This document shows positions 51,997 to 61,554 of a stretch of 64,000 nt of DNA, in pieces. A program made the position numbers and the translations under genes. The stretch lies in assembly GCF_023205095.1 (NCBI RefSeq), contig NZ_CP046242.1, positions 671,001 to 735,000 of the forward strand, read 5' to 3'. The notes beneath the pieces were generated by a model. The model ran no database searches. It saw nothing but the letters and a program-made list of their open reading frames with translations, and was not told the DNA's origin. The stretch is from Bizionia sp. M204 (lineage in GTDB: Bacteria; Bacteroidota; Bacteroidia; Flavobacteriales; Flavobacteriaceae). How positions within the stretch are numbered: the first letter of the stretch is position 1; every line of letters begins with the position of its first letter.

Positions 51997-53727
51997 TTAA
52001 ATAATTAACCGAACATCACCTAAATCCTGAATCTTATATGGAAATGTTTCACCAGGAGAACCAATAAACATGAAGTTAATTGGGATATTATATTTTTCTG
52101 ATAATTCTTTAATTTTTTCAGGATTAAAATGTCCATGTTCTTCTATAAATTCAATGTGAATTTCAGGATAAGCCCGATCTAATACAGCAATATCACTTTG
52201 TAAATTTTTGGGTGTCACATAATCAGGCTTTAATACGGTTACAATTTTCAAGCGCTTGGTATGTTCGTTTTTCTGAATATATTGTAAAACTTTATTCAAA
52301 GTGGATACATCATCATGATTTGTAAAAAACACGAATTCCTGATTATTTATGTGGTGAATTGTAAGTAACAGTTTTTTATTTAATTTTTCGAAAATGGGCA
52401 AATTAGTAGGTATTATATATTTTATGAATTGTAAAAAGCCACGTAATATTTGAATCCGAAATAACATAAAGCCAACGATTAAAAGTGTCGGGATGAGGTA
52501 CTCCATAAAAATAATTAAGTAGGGCGGATTTAAAACAATGTTTCCAATTAATGCTAATAAAACACCTGTTATAGCAAGTATAAGTGCGCCCACACTAGCT
52601 TTTTCTGGTCTTGGTAATTGTTTTCTATTAATTTTTAGTAATATATTTCCAACAGCAAAAAGAATCATGACACTTAAAAACGCAATGGTATATACACCAG
52701 CTAAAGCTTTTAGATTGCCTTGTGTGATAGTTAGGATGGTTATACATAACAGAAAAAAACTGATAGAAATAAGATAAGAACTTCCTCTTTTATTCCTTTC
52801 TAGAAGAAATTTTGGTAAAATTCTATCTAAAGCCATCCGTTCAACCAAACCACCAACACCAACAAAAGATGTTAAAACAGCGCCACTTAAAACCAACACT
52901 GCATCAATAGATATAATATAAAACAACCAGTTTCCGCCTGCTGTTTGGCCTAAAAATGAAAGTAGGGTTTCTTCGTGATTTCCAATAACAGAAATGGGAA
53001 TGATTGCTAATGCTAAAAAGGCCAGCAATGGATTGAAAATTGTAACTATAACCCACATATTCCGTAAGGTTTTAGGAAATACACCTGGCTTTTGCTCTTC
53101 TACATAATTTGCAGAACTCTCAAAACCACTAATACCTAACATGGCAGCGGCAAAACCAAAAAACAGAGCAGTAGTTATGCTTCCTTTTATGGGATTTTTA
53201 AAATTTGCTAATAGATTTTCGTATCCATTTTGAAATAAATAGATACCACAAAAAACGCATAAAAGTGTTAAAGAAGTTAAATGAAAAATAAAAATAGCAA
53301 TAGCTACCTTTGATGATTCGCCAATGCCTAAAATTACAATAATCATAAACAGCGCCAGTAAACCAATGGTTGTATAAACTATGGGAATGCCATTCCAAAG
53401 ACTGTGTGCATATTTAACCGATTCGCTTGCCGAAATAACGGCAGTAGCCATATATGATAATACCGTAAGTGCTGCGGCAAAAGAGGCTGTCGATTTTTTT
53501 GTTGTATTCAATAAAGCATTGTAGGCTCCACCATTTAATGGTAAAGCTCCAACAACTTCACCATAAATTTTTCTGAATAAAAAAAGAATTAATGCAACAA
53601 TAAGTAATGAAATCCAGGCATATTGTCCAGCATAAACAATGGCAAGTGCAGAAACATATAAACAAGAAGAGCTTATGTCGTTACCACAAATGGCAGTGGC
53701 AGCCAATTGGTTTAAACGTTTTTTCAT
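51997..53727 (-). CDS. APC family amino acid permease with C-terminal soluble domain
   Basis: A 576-residue transporter with about 12 membrane helices (to about 440). The APC hallmark ICGNDISSSCLY is at the start, GALPLNGGAYN in the third helix region and GFAAAMLGISGFESSANYVEE in helix 6. A cytosolic tail of about 130 residues (HHINNQEFVFFTNHDD, LKIVTVLKPDY, EHGHFNPEKIKEL) has an alpha/beta look like a universal-stress-type domain. Substrate unknown, probably amino acids. Its ATG directly follows a hairpin and seven-T run that looks like a terminator, which suggests attenuation or a leaderless message. Confidence 0.88.
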   Translation of the reverse strand: MKKRLNQLAATAICGNDISSSCLYVSALAIVYAGQYAWISLLIVALILFLFRKIYGEVVGALPLNGGAYNALLNTTKKSTASFAAALTVLSYMATAVISASESVKYAHSLWNGIPIVYTTIGLLALFMIIVILGIGESSKVAIAIFIFHLTSLTLLCVFCGIYLFQNGYENLLANFKNPIKGSITTALFFGFAAAMLGISGFESSANYVEEQKPGVFPKTLRNMWVIVTIFNPLLAFLALAIIPISVIGNHEETLLSFLGQTAGGNWLFYIISIDAVLVLSGAVLTSFVGVGGLVERMALDRILPKFLLERNKRGSSYLISISFFLLCITILTITQGNLKALAGVYTIAFLSVMILFAVGNILLKINRKQLPRPEKASVGALILAITGVLLALIGNIVLNPPYLIIFMEYLIPTLLIVGFMLFRIQILRGFLQFIKYIIPTNLPIFEKLNKKLLLTIHHINNQEFVFFTNHDDVSTLNKVLQYIQKNEHTKRLKIVTVLKPDYVTPKNLQSDIAVLDRAYPEIHIEFIEEHGHFNPEKIKELSEKYNIPINFMFIGSPGETFPYKIQDLGDVRLII

Positions 53728-53772
53728 AAAAAAAGCACATAATGAGTGTACTAAAGATAGTCATTATGTGCT
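53728..53772 (-). terminator. Terminator-like hairpin abutting the permease start codon
   Basis: A perfect 12-bp stem, AGCACATAATGA (53734-53745) with TCATTATGTGCT (53761-53772), loop 15 bases. On the minus strand it is followed by seven T and then directly by the permease ATG. It may end the carboxylase operon, whose last stop is at 53937, or act as an attenuator. Confidence 0.7.
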
Positions 53773-53936
53773 TGGAATTTTTAAAAGCGTATTAAGTTTT
53801 ATAATATTTTCAATCGAAATACATGAAATTAAATAATAATAAATTTTCTCTAAATCATGATAGCGTAAATTATGGTGTTGATGTTGTGTTTCCAAAACAA
53901 CTAACTGTCATAGAAATATTATGCTTAATGAGTCAT

Positions 53937-55478
53937 TTACAACGGAATATTTCCATGTTTGCGTTTCGGTTTTTCAACTTGTTTATCTTCTAGCATAGAA
54001 AAAGCTTTAATTAATTTGCGTCTAGTAGTTTCGGGTAAAATAACTTCATCAATAAAACCACGTTGAGCAGCACTATATGGGTTGGCAAACAAATCAGCGT
54101 ATTCTGCCTCTTTTTCTTTCCATTTAGCCTCTTTGTCATCAGCTGCATTAATGTCTTTTTTAAAGATGATTTCTGCAGCACCTTTGGCACCCATTACTGC
54201 AATTTCGGCACTTGGCCAGGCGTAATTCATATCAGCTCCAATATGTTTGGAGTTCATAACATCATAAGCACCACCATATGCTTTTCTAGTAATAACTGTT
54301 ATTCTTGGAACCGTTGCTTCACTAAAGGCGTACAACAATTTGGCGCCATGTACAATAATACCATTCCATTCTTGGTCTGTTCCCGGTAAAAAACCGGGTA
54401 CATCTTCTAAAACTAGAAGCGGAATATTAAACGCATCGCAAAAACGAACAAAACGAGCCGCTTTTTTGGCGCTATTTACATCTAAAACACCAGCTAAAAA
54501 CATGGGCTGATTGGCAACAATACCAATACTTTTCCCGCCCAACCTAGCAAAACCTACTATAATATTTTCAGCATAATCTTTATGGATCTCGTAAAATGAA
54601 TCCGTATCAATTATTCCCGAAATAACCGCATGCATATCATAAGGCTTATTCGCATTATCAGGAATGATTTGTGATAATTCGTTACGCATTTCATCCCCTA
54701 ATTCGAAAGGGAGATCTTTCGCTTTTTCTTGATTATTTTGAGGCAAATAGCTCAATAATTTTTTAATGTCTTCTAAACATTCCACATCATTGGTTGATGT
54801 AATATGAGCGACACCAGATTTGGTTGCATGTGCACTGGCACCACCTAATTCTTCACTGGTTACGTTTTCATTGGTAACTGTTTTAACCACATTGGGCCCA
54901 GTAACAAACATATAACTGGTATCTTGAACCATGAGTGTGAAATCTGTCATAGCTGGCGAATACACAGCACCTCCAGCACAAGGCCCCATAATAGCCGATA
55001 GCTGCGGAATAACACCCGATGCTTGCACATTGCGATAAAATATATCAGCATAACCGCCCAATGAACGCACGCCTTCTTGAATTCGAGCACCTCCAGAATC
55101 ATTGAGTCCAATAATTGGTGCGCCAACTTTTACAGCTAAATCCATCACTTTGCAAATTTTCTCCGCATGGGTTTCAGAAAGCGAACCTCCAAAAACCGTA
55201 AAATCCTGTGCAAAAACATAAATTAATCTGCCTGAAACCGTTCCGTAACCTGTAACCACACCATCACCATAATATTGTTGCTTTTCCATACCAAAATCTT
55301 TGGTTCGGTGAGTAACTAATGCGCCAATTTCTTCAAATGAACCCGTATCTAAAAGATATAAAACGCGCTCACGAGCTGTTAGTTTTTTATTAGCATGTTG
55401 CTTTTCAATTCGTTTTTCGCCACCACCTAAATAGGCTAGGGCTAGTTTTTCGTTGAGGGTTTTTATTTTTGAATCCAT
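53937..55478 (-). CDS. Acyl-CoA carboxylase carboxyltransferase subunit
   Basis: A 513-residue subunit that moves CO2 from biotin to an acyl-CoA, most like propionyl-CoA carboxylase beta. It has the crotonase-type halves: [25 protein letters not shown] in the N half and [31 protein letters not shown] in the C half. The start at 55478 ([11 protein letters not shown]) is chosen; an in-frame ATG 12 codons earlier would translate a repeat sequence. It is last in the set BCCP-BC-CT. The chosen substrate (propionyl- or methylcrotonyl-CoA) cannot be fixed by eye. Confidence 0.92.
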   Translation of the reverse strand: MDSKIKTLNEKLALAYLGGGEKRIEKQHANKKLTARERVLYLLDTGSFEEIGALVTHRTKDFGMEKQQYYGDGVVTGYGTVSGRLIYVFAQDFTVFGGSLSETHAEKICKVMDLAVKVGAPIIGLNDSGGARIQEGVRSLGGYADIFYRNVQASGVIPQLSAIMGPCAGGAVYSPAMTDFTLMVQDTSYMFVTGPNVVKTVTNENVTSEELGGASAHATKSGVAHITSTNDVECLEDIKKLLSYLPQNNQEKAKDLPFELGDEMRNELSQIIPDNANKPYDMHAVISGIIDTDSFYEIHKDYAENIIVGFARLGGKSIGIVANQPMFLAGVLDVNSAKKAARFVRFCDAFNIPLLVLEDVPGFLPGTDQEWNGIIVHGAKLLYAFSEATVPRITVITRKAYGGAYDVMNSKHIGADMNYAWPSAEIAVMGAKGAAEIIFKKDINAADDKEAKWKEKEAEYADLFANPYSAAQRGFIDEVILPETTRRKLIKAFSMLEDKQVEKPKRKHGNIPL

Positions 55479-55488
55479 TTTTTTATGT

Positions 55489-55519
55489 TTTCTCGCCAAG
55501 GCGCAGAGGCACAAGGCTT
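55489..55519. repeat. Short intergenic repeat (CTCGCCAAGGCGCAGAGGC type)
   Basis: The sequence CTCGCCAAGGCGCAGAGGC is notably GC-rich for this genome. It resembles a short sequence I recall from many bacterial intergenic regions (the GCGCCTTGGCGAG type). It lies in the spacer between the BC and CT genes. Confidence 0.5.
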
Positions 55520-55579
55520 TTAAAATATTTTGTGTTATTTACTCGTTGTTCATTGGAAACTATATTACACGACTGGAAG

Positions 55580-57022
55580 TTACTTTAAGGGCAATCGTAG
55601 TAATTTCTGTTCTTCCAAATACTGTTTTACGGCAATCATAGCGGCCATTTTTGCTTCAGCTTCTTGACTTTCTTTTAGCGCTTCTGGCGAATAAAAGTTT
55701 TTTACAAAATGCGTATCGAAATTTCCGGAACGAAACGCTTCATGTTTGCAAACAAATGATCCAAAAGGCAAAGTTGTTTCTATACCTTCAATATGATAAT
55801 CTGCAATGGCAGAAATCATGAGCTCTATAGCTTCTTCACGTGTTTTCCCGTAGGTAATGAGTTTAGCGAGCATGGGATCATAATAAATTGGGATATCCAT
55901 ACCTTTTTCAAAACCGTTATCCACACGAATGTTTTTGCCAACCGGCAATTTATAAACTTCAAGGTTTCCAACGCTTGGTAAAAAATCGTTTAAAGGATCT
56001 TCAGCATAGACGCGTAATTCTAATGCGTGACCGTTTATTTTTAAATCCGTTTGAGTGATTGGTAAAACTTCACCTCGCGCTACACGAATTTGTAATTCCA
56101 CTAAATCGGTATCAGTGATTAATTCAGTAACCGGATGTTCTACTTGCAACCGTGTATTCATTTCTAGAAAATAGAAATTATGATCGTCATCCAATAGAAA
56201 TTCAACCGTTCCCGCACCAAGATAATCGCAGGCCTTGGCAACTTTTATTGCTGCTTCTCCCATTTCCTGTCGTAATTCAGGTGATAATACGGATGACGGT
56301 GCTTCTTCCACTACTTTTTGATGACGACGTTGAATACTGCATTCGCGCTCAAACAGGTGGATATTATTTCCATGAGCATCGGCCATAATCTGAATTTCAA
56401 TATGGCGCGGTGAGGTAACATACTTTTCAATAAACACAGAACCATCACCAAAAGCAGAGGTTGCTTCACTAATGGCACGATTCATTTGGGACTCGAAATT
56501 TTCTTCTTTTTCAACGATACGCATGCCTTTTCCACCACCACCGGCAGACGCTTTAATTAGAATAGGAAATCCAATTTCTTTAGCTATTTTTTTAGCCTCT
56601 GGAATATCTGTTATAGCTTCTTCAGTTCCAGGAACCATAGGGATATTGTAGTGTTTCACAGCTTCTTTGGCTGCTAATTTACTACCCATAATTTTTATGG
56701 CTTTAGATTTTGGTCCAATAAAAATGATGTTATTAGCCTCGCATGATTCAGCAAATTCGGCATTTTCTGAAAGAAATCCATATCCTGGATGAATAGCATC
56801 TACATTGAGGCTTTTTGCAACTTCAATAATTTTATCCCCTAATAAATAGGATTGGTTAGAAGGTGCTTCGCCTATTAAAACAGCTTCATCTGCATATTTT
56901 ACGTGAGGCGCATTTCGGTCTATAGTTGAGTAAATAGCCACCGTTTTAATGCCCATTTTTTTTGCTGTTCGCATGACACGAATAGCAATTTCACCACGAT
57001 TTGCAATTAGTATTTTTTTCAT
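55580..57022 (-). CDS. Biotin carboxylase subunit of acyl-CoA carboxylase
   Basis: A 480-residue ATP-grasp enzyme that carboxylates biotin on the carrier protein. N-terminal ANRGEIAIRVMRTAKKMG, glycine loop ASAGGGGKGMRIV, catalytic region EMNTRLQVEHPVTE and the C-terminal LRVYAEDP are all present. A 30-residue C-terminal tail (ALKESQEAEAKMAAM) extends beyond the core. It lies between the carrier protein and carboxyltransferase genes. The 107-base spacer before it contains three short hairpins. Confidence 0.94.
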   Translation of the reverse strand: MKKILIANRGEIAIRVMRTAKKMGIKTVAIYSTIDRNAPHVKYADEAVLIGEAPSNQSYLLGDKIIEVAKSLNVDAIHPGYGFLSENAEFAESCEANNIIFIGPKSKAIKIMGSKLAAKEAVKHYNIPMVPGTEEAITDIPEAKKIAKEIGFPILIKASAGGGGKGMRIVEKEENFESQMNRAISEATSAFGDGSVFIEKYVTSPRHIEIQIMADAHGNNIHLFERECSIQRRHQKVVEEAPSSVLSPELRQEMGEAAIKVAKACDYLGAGTVEFLLDDDHNFYFLEMNTRLQVEHPVTELITDTDLVELQIRVARGEVLPITQTDLKINGHALELRVYAEDPLNDFLPSVGNLEVYKLPVGKNIRVDNGFEKGMDIPIYYDPMLAKLITYGKTREEAIELMISAIADYHIEGIETTLPFGSFVCKHEAFRSGNFDTHFVKNFYSPEALKESQEAEAKMAAMIAVKQYLEEQKLLRLPLK

Positions 57023-57090
57023 CGATAAATTTATTATCGTTCCTGAAGAAACAGGAATCTTATTTTTTATTACGTATTCCCTGAAGGGAT
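57023..57090. repeat. Three consecutive short hairpins in the BCCP-BC spacer
   Basis: CGATAA-ATTTA-TTATCG (57023-57039), TTCCTG-N6-CAGGAA (57040-57057) and ATTCCCT-GA-AGGGAT (57076-57090). The first touches the BC start codon. They could affect message stability or the ratio of subunits. Confidence 0.6.
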
Positions 57091-57129
57091 TATACTTTTT
57101 TCAAGCGAACAACATGTACGCCTTAAAGT

Positions 57130-57615
57130 TTATTCAAATTCTATTAATAGTTGATTTTTATCAACGGCATCGCCTTGATTCACGGAAACCGATTTTATAA
57201 CACCACTTCGCGGTGATGTAATTACGTTTTCCATTTTCATGGCCTCTAAAATAAGTAAGGTATCATCTTCATGGACTTCTTGTCCAACTTTTACCGCTAT
57301 ATCTAAAATTAATCCTGGCATAGGTGCTTTAATATCGTTTACTTGTTTTGAAGCGCCAATTTCGAAACCTAAATCTTTAATAAGCACATCTAAATAATCT
57401 TCAATGGCTATTTGATACAGGGTGCCATTAATTTTTATTTGATATTGTTTCGCATTAAAATTACGTTGTATAATTTCAGCTTTATACGATTTGTTTTTGC
57501 TTAAAATATGATAGTTATTGGCACTTTCTTGAATACTGTCTAGGGCTTCAATAGACTCCTGTTGTAAATCGAAATCGTAAATGTTGTTAACTTTTGTACG
57601 GTAAGTTTGACTCAT
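57130..57615 (-). CDS. Biotin carboxyl carrier protein of acyl-CoA carboxylase
   Basis: A 161-residue carrier. The biotinyl domain (about 90-160) has the biotin lysine in LEAMKMENV, preceded by KAPMPGLILDI and followed by VNQGDAVDKNQLL. The N-terminal 80 residues form a separate domain often seen before the biotinyl domain in Bacteroidota. Start chosen at 57615 (MSQTYRTKV); the longer frame from 57666 would overlap the palindrome and promoter. It is first of the three carboxylase genes. The final LLIEFE strand is complete. Confidence 0.92.
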   Translation of the reverse strand: MSQTYRTKVNNIYDFDLQQESIEALDSIQESANNYHILSKNKSYKAEIIQRNFNAKQYQIKINGTLYQIAIEDYLDVLIKDLGFEIGASKQVNDIKAPMPGLILDIAVKVGQEVHEDDTLLILEAMKMENVITSPRSGVIKSVSVNQGDAVDKNQLLIEFE

Positions 57616-57634
57616 TAATTTAATTTTAGAAGTG

Positions 57635-57666
57635 TAAATATAAGGAATATGAACCGTTTTGTTCAA
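57635..57666 (-). promoter_or_regulatory. Candidate promoter of the acyl-CoA carboxylase operon
   Basis: On the minus strand TTG (57664-57666) is followed after 21 bases by TATATTTA (57635-57642), one mismatch from TAnnTTTG, about 20 bases before the BCCP start. Confidence 0.45.
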
Positions 57667-57672
57667 ACGGTT
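57652..57672. promoter_or_regulatory. Palindrome overlapping the carboxylase promoter, candidate operator
   Basis: AACCGTTT-N5-AAACGGTT, a perfect 8-bp inverted repeat, covers the -33 element and part of the spacer. A dimeric repressor bound here would block the promoter. On the plus strand it has a T run after it, but no plus-strand gene ends nearby, so a terminator role is less likely. Confidence 0.45.
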
Positions 57673-57683
57673 TTTAGATTTAA

Positions 57684-58355
57684 CTAGAGTTTAAAATGCG
57701 AATTGTTTTGATGACGTTTAATGGCATTTCGGGATAAAACCAGACCAATAAATAAGGATACAAAAGCGCCAACCCAAATACCTGGTATAAAATCGATAAA
57801 TAGGAAAAAATCATAAGCACCATGAAAGATAATAGCGAGCATCAAACCAAATATGTTTAGCAATCTTTTATTTTTTGAAAACTTGGCTTTCCCCATATAA
57901 TATCCCATTAATATCCCAAAGGTTGCATGAGCTGGAATGGCCGTAAAGGCTCGTAAAAACGCTGCTTCAAAACCGCCTTCCAAAACATACATAATGTTTT
58001 CAGTAGCCGCAAATCCCATGGAAACCATTACCGCGTATACAATCCCATCAAAAGGTTCGTTAAAAGCTTCCTTTGGTTGGGCATAATAACGAACGATAAT
58101 ATATTTGCTAAATTCTTCTGTTAAACCAACGACAAAAAAGGCTCTAATAAACATGTGAAGAACACTTGCTTTATCTAGGAAGAAGTAATAATCAAATAAA
58201 ATATATAATATGGTTGTTAAAATTACACTAACAAATGCACCGAAAAGAAAGGAGTAGAAGAGTAGGAGCTTCGGCTCTTTCTCGTATTTATCTTTTAAAT
58301 AAATATATAGGATGATGATGCAAACAGGCGCAATGGCAACTAGGAATAGATTCAT
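57684..58355 (-). CDS. PrsW family intramembrane metalloprotease
   Basis: A 223-residue membrane protein with about seven to eight helices. PrsW motifs are visible: GLTEEFSKY with the EExxK signature, PFDGIVYAVMVSMGFAATEN, and HATFGILMGYY, whose His may complete the metal site. In Bacillus, PrsW cleaves an anti-sigma factor; the substrate here is not known and no anti-sigma gene is adjacent. It lies 27 bases after the NUDIX gene and 68 before the carrier protein gene. Confidence 0.88.
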   Translation of the reverse strand: MNLFLVAIAPVCIIILYIYLKDKYEKEPKLLLFYSFLFGAFVSVILTTILYILFDYYFFLDKASVLHMFIRAFFVVGLTEEFSKYIIVRYYAQPKEAFNEPFDGIVYAVMVSMGFAATENIMYVLEGGFEAAFLRAFTAIPAHATFGILMGYYMGKAKFSKNKRLLNIFGLMLAIIFHGAYDFFLFIDFIPGIWVGAFVSLFIGLVLSRNAIKRHQNNSHFKL

Positions 58356-58382
58356 GGTTGAAAAGTAAATAAAAATTGGGAC

Positions 58383-58934
58383 TTACAGCGTGAACGATGT
58401 TATGGCTTTTAAAACCGTTTCATAATATCCAACATTTGTAACCACGAAATAACCATTGGTCTCACTTTGTTCTAAAAGGGATTTAAACTGATTAAGCGTT
58501 ACTAATTGCAAGGCTTCAACTTCGCCAGGTTGGGGTATTAAATTTTCCATTGAAACTTGTAATTTCACTAAATAGGTATGGTGAAATTCATTATCAATTA
58601 TCCCATTTTCATAGCTTTGAAAACAAGGAAAAACACCAATTTTATGCAAATCCGTTTCGGAAATTGTTAAGCCAATTTCTTCATGTGTTTCCCGAATAGC
58701 AGCCTCTTCAATTGTTTCGCCAGCGTCTACATGTCCAGCAACGGAAACATCCCAAAGCAATGGGTAAATAGCTTTACTTGCTGCACGTTGTGCTAATAGT
58801 ATCTGGCCATCTTCTGTATAAAACCAAATATGTGCTGTATTGTGGTAATAGCCTTTACTGTGAATTTCCGATTTTAATGCGGTTTTTCTAGTTGGTTCTC
58901 CGGTTTTGGTAACAATGTCAATATTTTTTTCCAT
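58383..58934 (-). CDS. NUDIX hydrolase
   Basis: A 183-residue hydrolase with a complete Nudix box at about 68-90 (starting GHVDAGE, with RETHEEIGL at its end). The surrounding layout (YYHNTAHIWFYTEDG, LWDVSVAGH, GEVEALQLV) resembles the isopentenyl-diphosphate isomerase-like and YfcD groups. It probably removes a damaged or signalling nucleoside diphosphate derivative; the substrate is not known. It heads a minus-strand run with prsW, and is divergent from the penicillin acylase gene 94 bases away. Confidence 0.88.
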   Translation of the reverse strand: MEKNIDIVTKTGEPTRKTALKSEIHSKGYYHNTAHIWFYTEDGQILLAQRAASKAIYPLLWDVSVAGHVDAGETIEEAAIRETHEEIGLTISETDLHKIGVFPCFQSYENGIIDNEFHHTYLVKLQVSMENLIPQPGEVEALQLVTLNQFKSLLEQSETNGYFVVTNVGYYETVLKAITSFTL

Positions 58935-59028
58935 GTACTAATTGGTTTTCAAACTAGGAGCAAATTTAATGAAGATAAACACAAAAGGTATTATATTTAC
59001 AGATTACCTCTATACATCCAAATTTATT

Positions 59029-61410
59029 ATGATTAAAAAGATTTTAAAAGTATTAGTTTTTTTAGTACTCCTTATTTTAATTAGTGGTTTTGTCTATACG
59101 CGTTATCAAAAACCAACCTATTCTGGCACCATTGATTTAAAAAACATTTCGGAAGGTACAGAAGCTTATTTTGATGCCTATGGAATTCCGCATATTTATG
59201 CCAATAATAATTTAGATGCTATGACTGCTTTAGGGTATTTACATGCGCAGGATAGATTATGGCAAATGGAGTTAATGAAGCGAATTGCTCCAGGTAATTT
59301 GTCGGAGATTTTAGGCGAAAAATTAATTCAAACCGATAAATTTTTTAAAACATTATCTGTTGATGAAGCTACCGAAGTAGCCATAAACAAACTCGATAAA
59401 ACAGGTAATCCCTATTTAGAAGCTATGGCTTATTTAGATGGTGTTAATCAATTTATAGACGAGGGACCAACACCCATAGAATTTACTTTGGCGGGCGTAG
59501 AAAAAGAACATTTTACTTTGACTGATATCTATAATGTATTTGGGTATATGGCATTTAGTTTTGCACAAGCTCAAAAAACAGATCCTGTAATTACCAATAT
59601 CAAGCAAAAGTTAGGTGATGATTATCTTCTAGATCTGGATGTTTTGCCAAATAGTCAAACAACCCTAATAAAAAACAGTGTAAAAGTTCCTGAAACGGTT
59701 TTGGATGACATAGCACAAAACATCCAATCTGTCACAGAAAACCTGCCAATTCCGTTATTTATAGGAAGTAATAGTTGGGTTATTTCGCCAAATAAAACCA
59801 AGTCTGGTCGTGTTATTTTAGCCAACGATCCACATATTGCTTATGCGCAACCTGCGGTTTGGTATGAAGCCCATATAACAACACCTAACCGTGAAATTTA
59901 CGGGTATTATTTAGCTGGAATTCCGTTTCCTGTTTTAGGTCATAATAGAAACTATGCCTATGGAATTACCATGTTTGAAAACGATGATATAGATTTTTAC
60001 AAAGAAGAAAATCATCCAACAGACTCCACGCTTTATAAAACAGCAGATGGTTATAAAAAATATGCCTATACGACTAAAACTATTCAGGTGAAGGATCAAG
60101 ACCCCATTGATTTGGTGGTCAAAAAATCCTATCACGGACCGATAATGACTGATGTTCAAGATGAAATTACTGGAGATAGTCCCATTGCCATTCAATGGGT
60201 TTATACTCAATTAGACAATAATCTTCTTGATGCTATTTATAAAATTTCGCATGCAAAAAATATGAGTGAAGCCAAAGCAGGTGCCTCTTTAATTCATGCA
60301 CCAGGTTTAAATATCATGTATGGAGATGCCAAAGGTAACGTAGCATGGTGGGCAACAGGTAAGCTTTATAAACATAAGCCTCACGTGAATCCGAAGTTTA
60401 TTTTAAATGGTGCATCTGGTGAAGATGATCCTATTGAATATTTAGATTTCAAGGACAACCCTATGGCTGAAAATCCCAATTGGGGCTATGTGTATTCAGC
60501 TAATAATCAACCGGACTCTACTGCAAATATGTTATATCCGGGTTACTATTTGCCTGAAAACAGAGCCAAACGTATTGTTGAATTATTGGATCCAAAAAAT
60601 GATTGGGATATGGAAAGTACTTCCAACATGATGAATGATGTTACATCACCAGTTCATTTAAACATCATTGCGCATGTATCGAATTATATTTCAAATTCGG
60701 ATTTAAACGAACAAGAAATGGCCGCTTTAGAGGTTTTAAAAAGCTGGAAAGGTAATAGTAATACAGATGAAGTTGCACCAACAATTTACACCAAGTTTAT
60801 CTTTCGTTATTTAGAAAACACCTATAAAGATGAATTAGGCGAAACACTTTTTAATCAATTATTAAAAACGCATTTGATAAAAAGAACCATTATTAAGCAA
60901 CTCGTTAATGATGAGTCTATATGGTGGAATAATACAGCAACGAATACCACAGAAACTAAAAGTGCTATTTTAACCCAATCCTTAAAAGAAACAGTTGCGG
61001 CTTTAAATACGCAGCTAGGAATCGATTTAAACGCTTGGACTTGGGGAAAAGTGCATACTTTGGAACACAACCATGCTTTAAGTGCTGTTGAAGCTTTAAA
61101 ACCGGTATTTAATGTTGGTCCGTTTCCTGCGCAAGGCAATAAAGAAGTTATAAATAATATATTATTTGACTATACCGATTCTGGTTTGTATGAAGCAAAA
61201 GGCGGTCCTTCTACACGACGTATTATAGATTTTTCCGATGTGGAAAACAGTATGAGTATACTACCAACCGGTCAATCTGGAAACCCGTTTAGTGAACATT
61301 ATTCAGACCAAGCAGATATGTATATTAATGGGGAATTTAGAAAAATGCTACTAAATAAAGAGGAGATAATAGAGCAATCCAGAAAAATTGAATTTGTGCC
61401 AGCAAAATAA
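59029..61410 (+). CDS. Penicillin acylase family protein (Ntn hydrolase)
   Basis: A 793-residue precursor. I chose the ATG at 59029, where a basic start and hydrophobic helix form a signal anchor (MIKKILKVLVFLVLLILISG). An upstream ATG at 58942 would bury it. The alpha part (DAYGIPHIYANN, ALGYLHAQDRLWQME) is followed by the self-cleavage site before S247 (GSNSWVISP), which becomes the N-terminal nucleophile. The beta part has LANDPHIAY and later WGKVHTLEHNH. It acts in the periplasm on amides such as acyl-homoserine lactones, penicillins or peptides; the real substrate is unknown. Confidence 0.9.
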   Translation: MIKKILKVLVFLVLLILISGFVYTRYQKPTYSGTIDLKNISEGTEAYFDAYGIPHIYANNNLDAMTALGYLHAQDRLWQMELMKRIAPGNLSEILGEKLIQTDKFFKTLSVDEATEVAINKLDKTGNPYLEAMAYLDGVNQFIDEGPTPIEFTLAGVEKEHFTLTDIYNVFGYMAFSFAQAQKTDPVITNIKQKLGDDYLLDLDVLPNSQTTLIKNSVKVPETVLDDIAQNIQSVTENLPIPLFIGSNSWVISPNKTKSGRVILANDPHIAYAQPAVWYEAHITTPNREIYGYYLAGIPFPVLGHNRNYAYGITMFENDDIDFYKEENHPTDSTLYKTADGYKKYAYTTKTIQVKDQDPIDLVVKKSYHGPIMTDVQDEITGDSPIAIQWVYTQLDNNLLDAIYKISHAKNMSEAKAGASLIHAPGLNIMYGDAKGNVAWWATGKLYKHKPHVNPKFILNGASGEDDPIEYLDFKDNPMAENPNWGYVYSANNQPDSTANMLYPGYYLPENRAKRIVELLDPKNDWDMESTSNMMNDVTSPVHLNIIAHVSNYISNSDLNEQEMAALEVLKSWKGNSNTDEVAPTIYTKFIFRYLENTYKDELGETLFNQLLKTHLIKRTIIKQLVNDESIWWNNTATNTTETKSAILTQSLKETVAALNTQLGIDLNAWTWGKVHTLEHNHALSAVEALKPVFNVGPFPAQGNKEVINNILFDYTDSGLYEAKGGPSTRRIIDFSDVENSMSILPTGQSGNPFSEHYSDQADMYINGEFRKMLLNKEEIIEQSRKIEFVPAK

Positions 61411-61451
61411 AACAGGTCAAAAAGTCGTACTAGTTGGTATTTGTTTATAAT

Positions 61452-61515
61452 TTGTCAAACTGAACGAAGTCGAGGTTTTATTATTTGCTAATATTTCGAC
61501 TTCGCTCAAGGTGAC
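61452..61515. repeat. Dispersed palindromic (REP-like) element
   Basis: The arms TTGTCAAACTGAACGAAGTCGA and TCGACTTCGCTCAAGGTGACA are imperfect inverted copies with a perfect 9-bp core (61465-61473 with 61496-61504). It sits between two converging genes and may help end both. The first 13 bases match the element at 22236 in inverse. Confidence 0.75.
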
Positions 61516-61554
61516 ATTGAGGGCTACATAGCTTATTCTATGCTTTAAAGCTTC

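Noticed and set aside
53937-55514. Longer start for the carboxyltransferase ([12 protein letters not shown])
   Set aside because: The extra residues come from a GC-rich intergenic repeat and are not part of the family's N-terminus.
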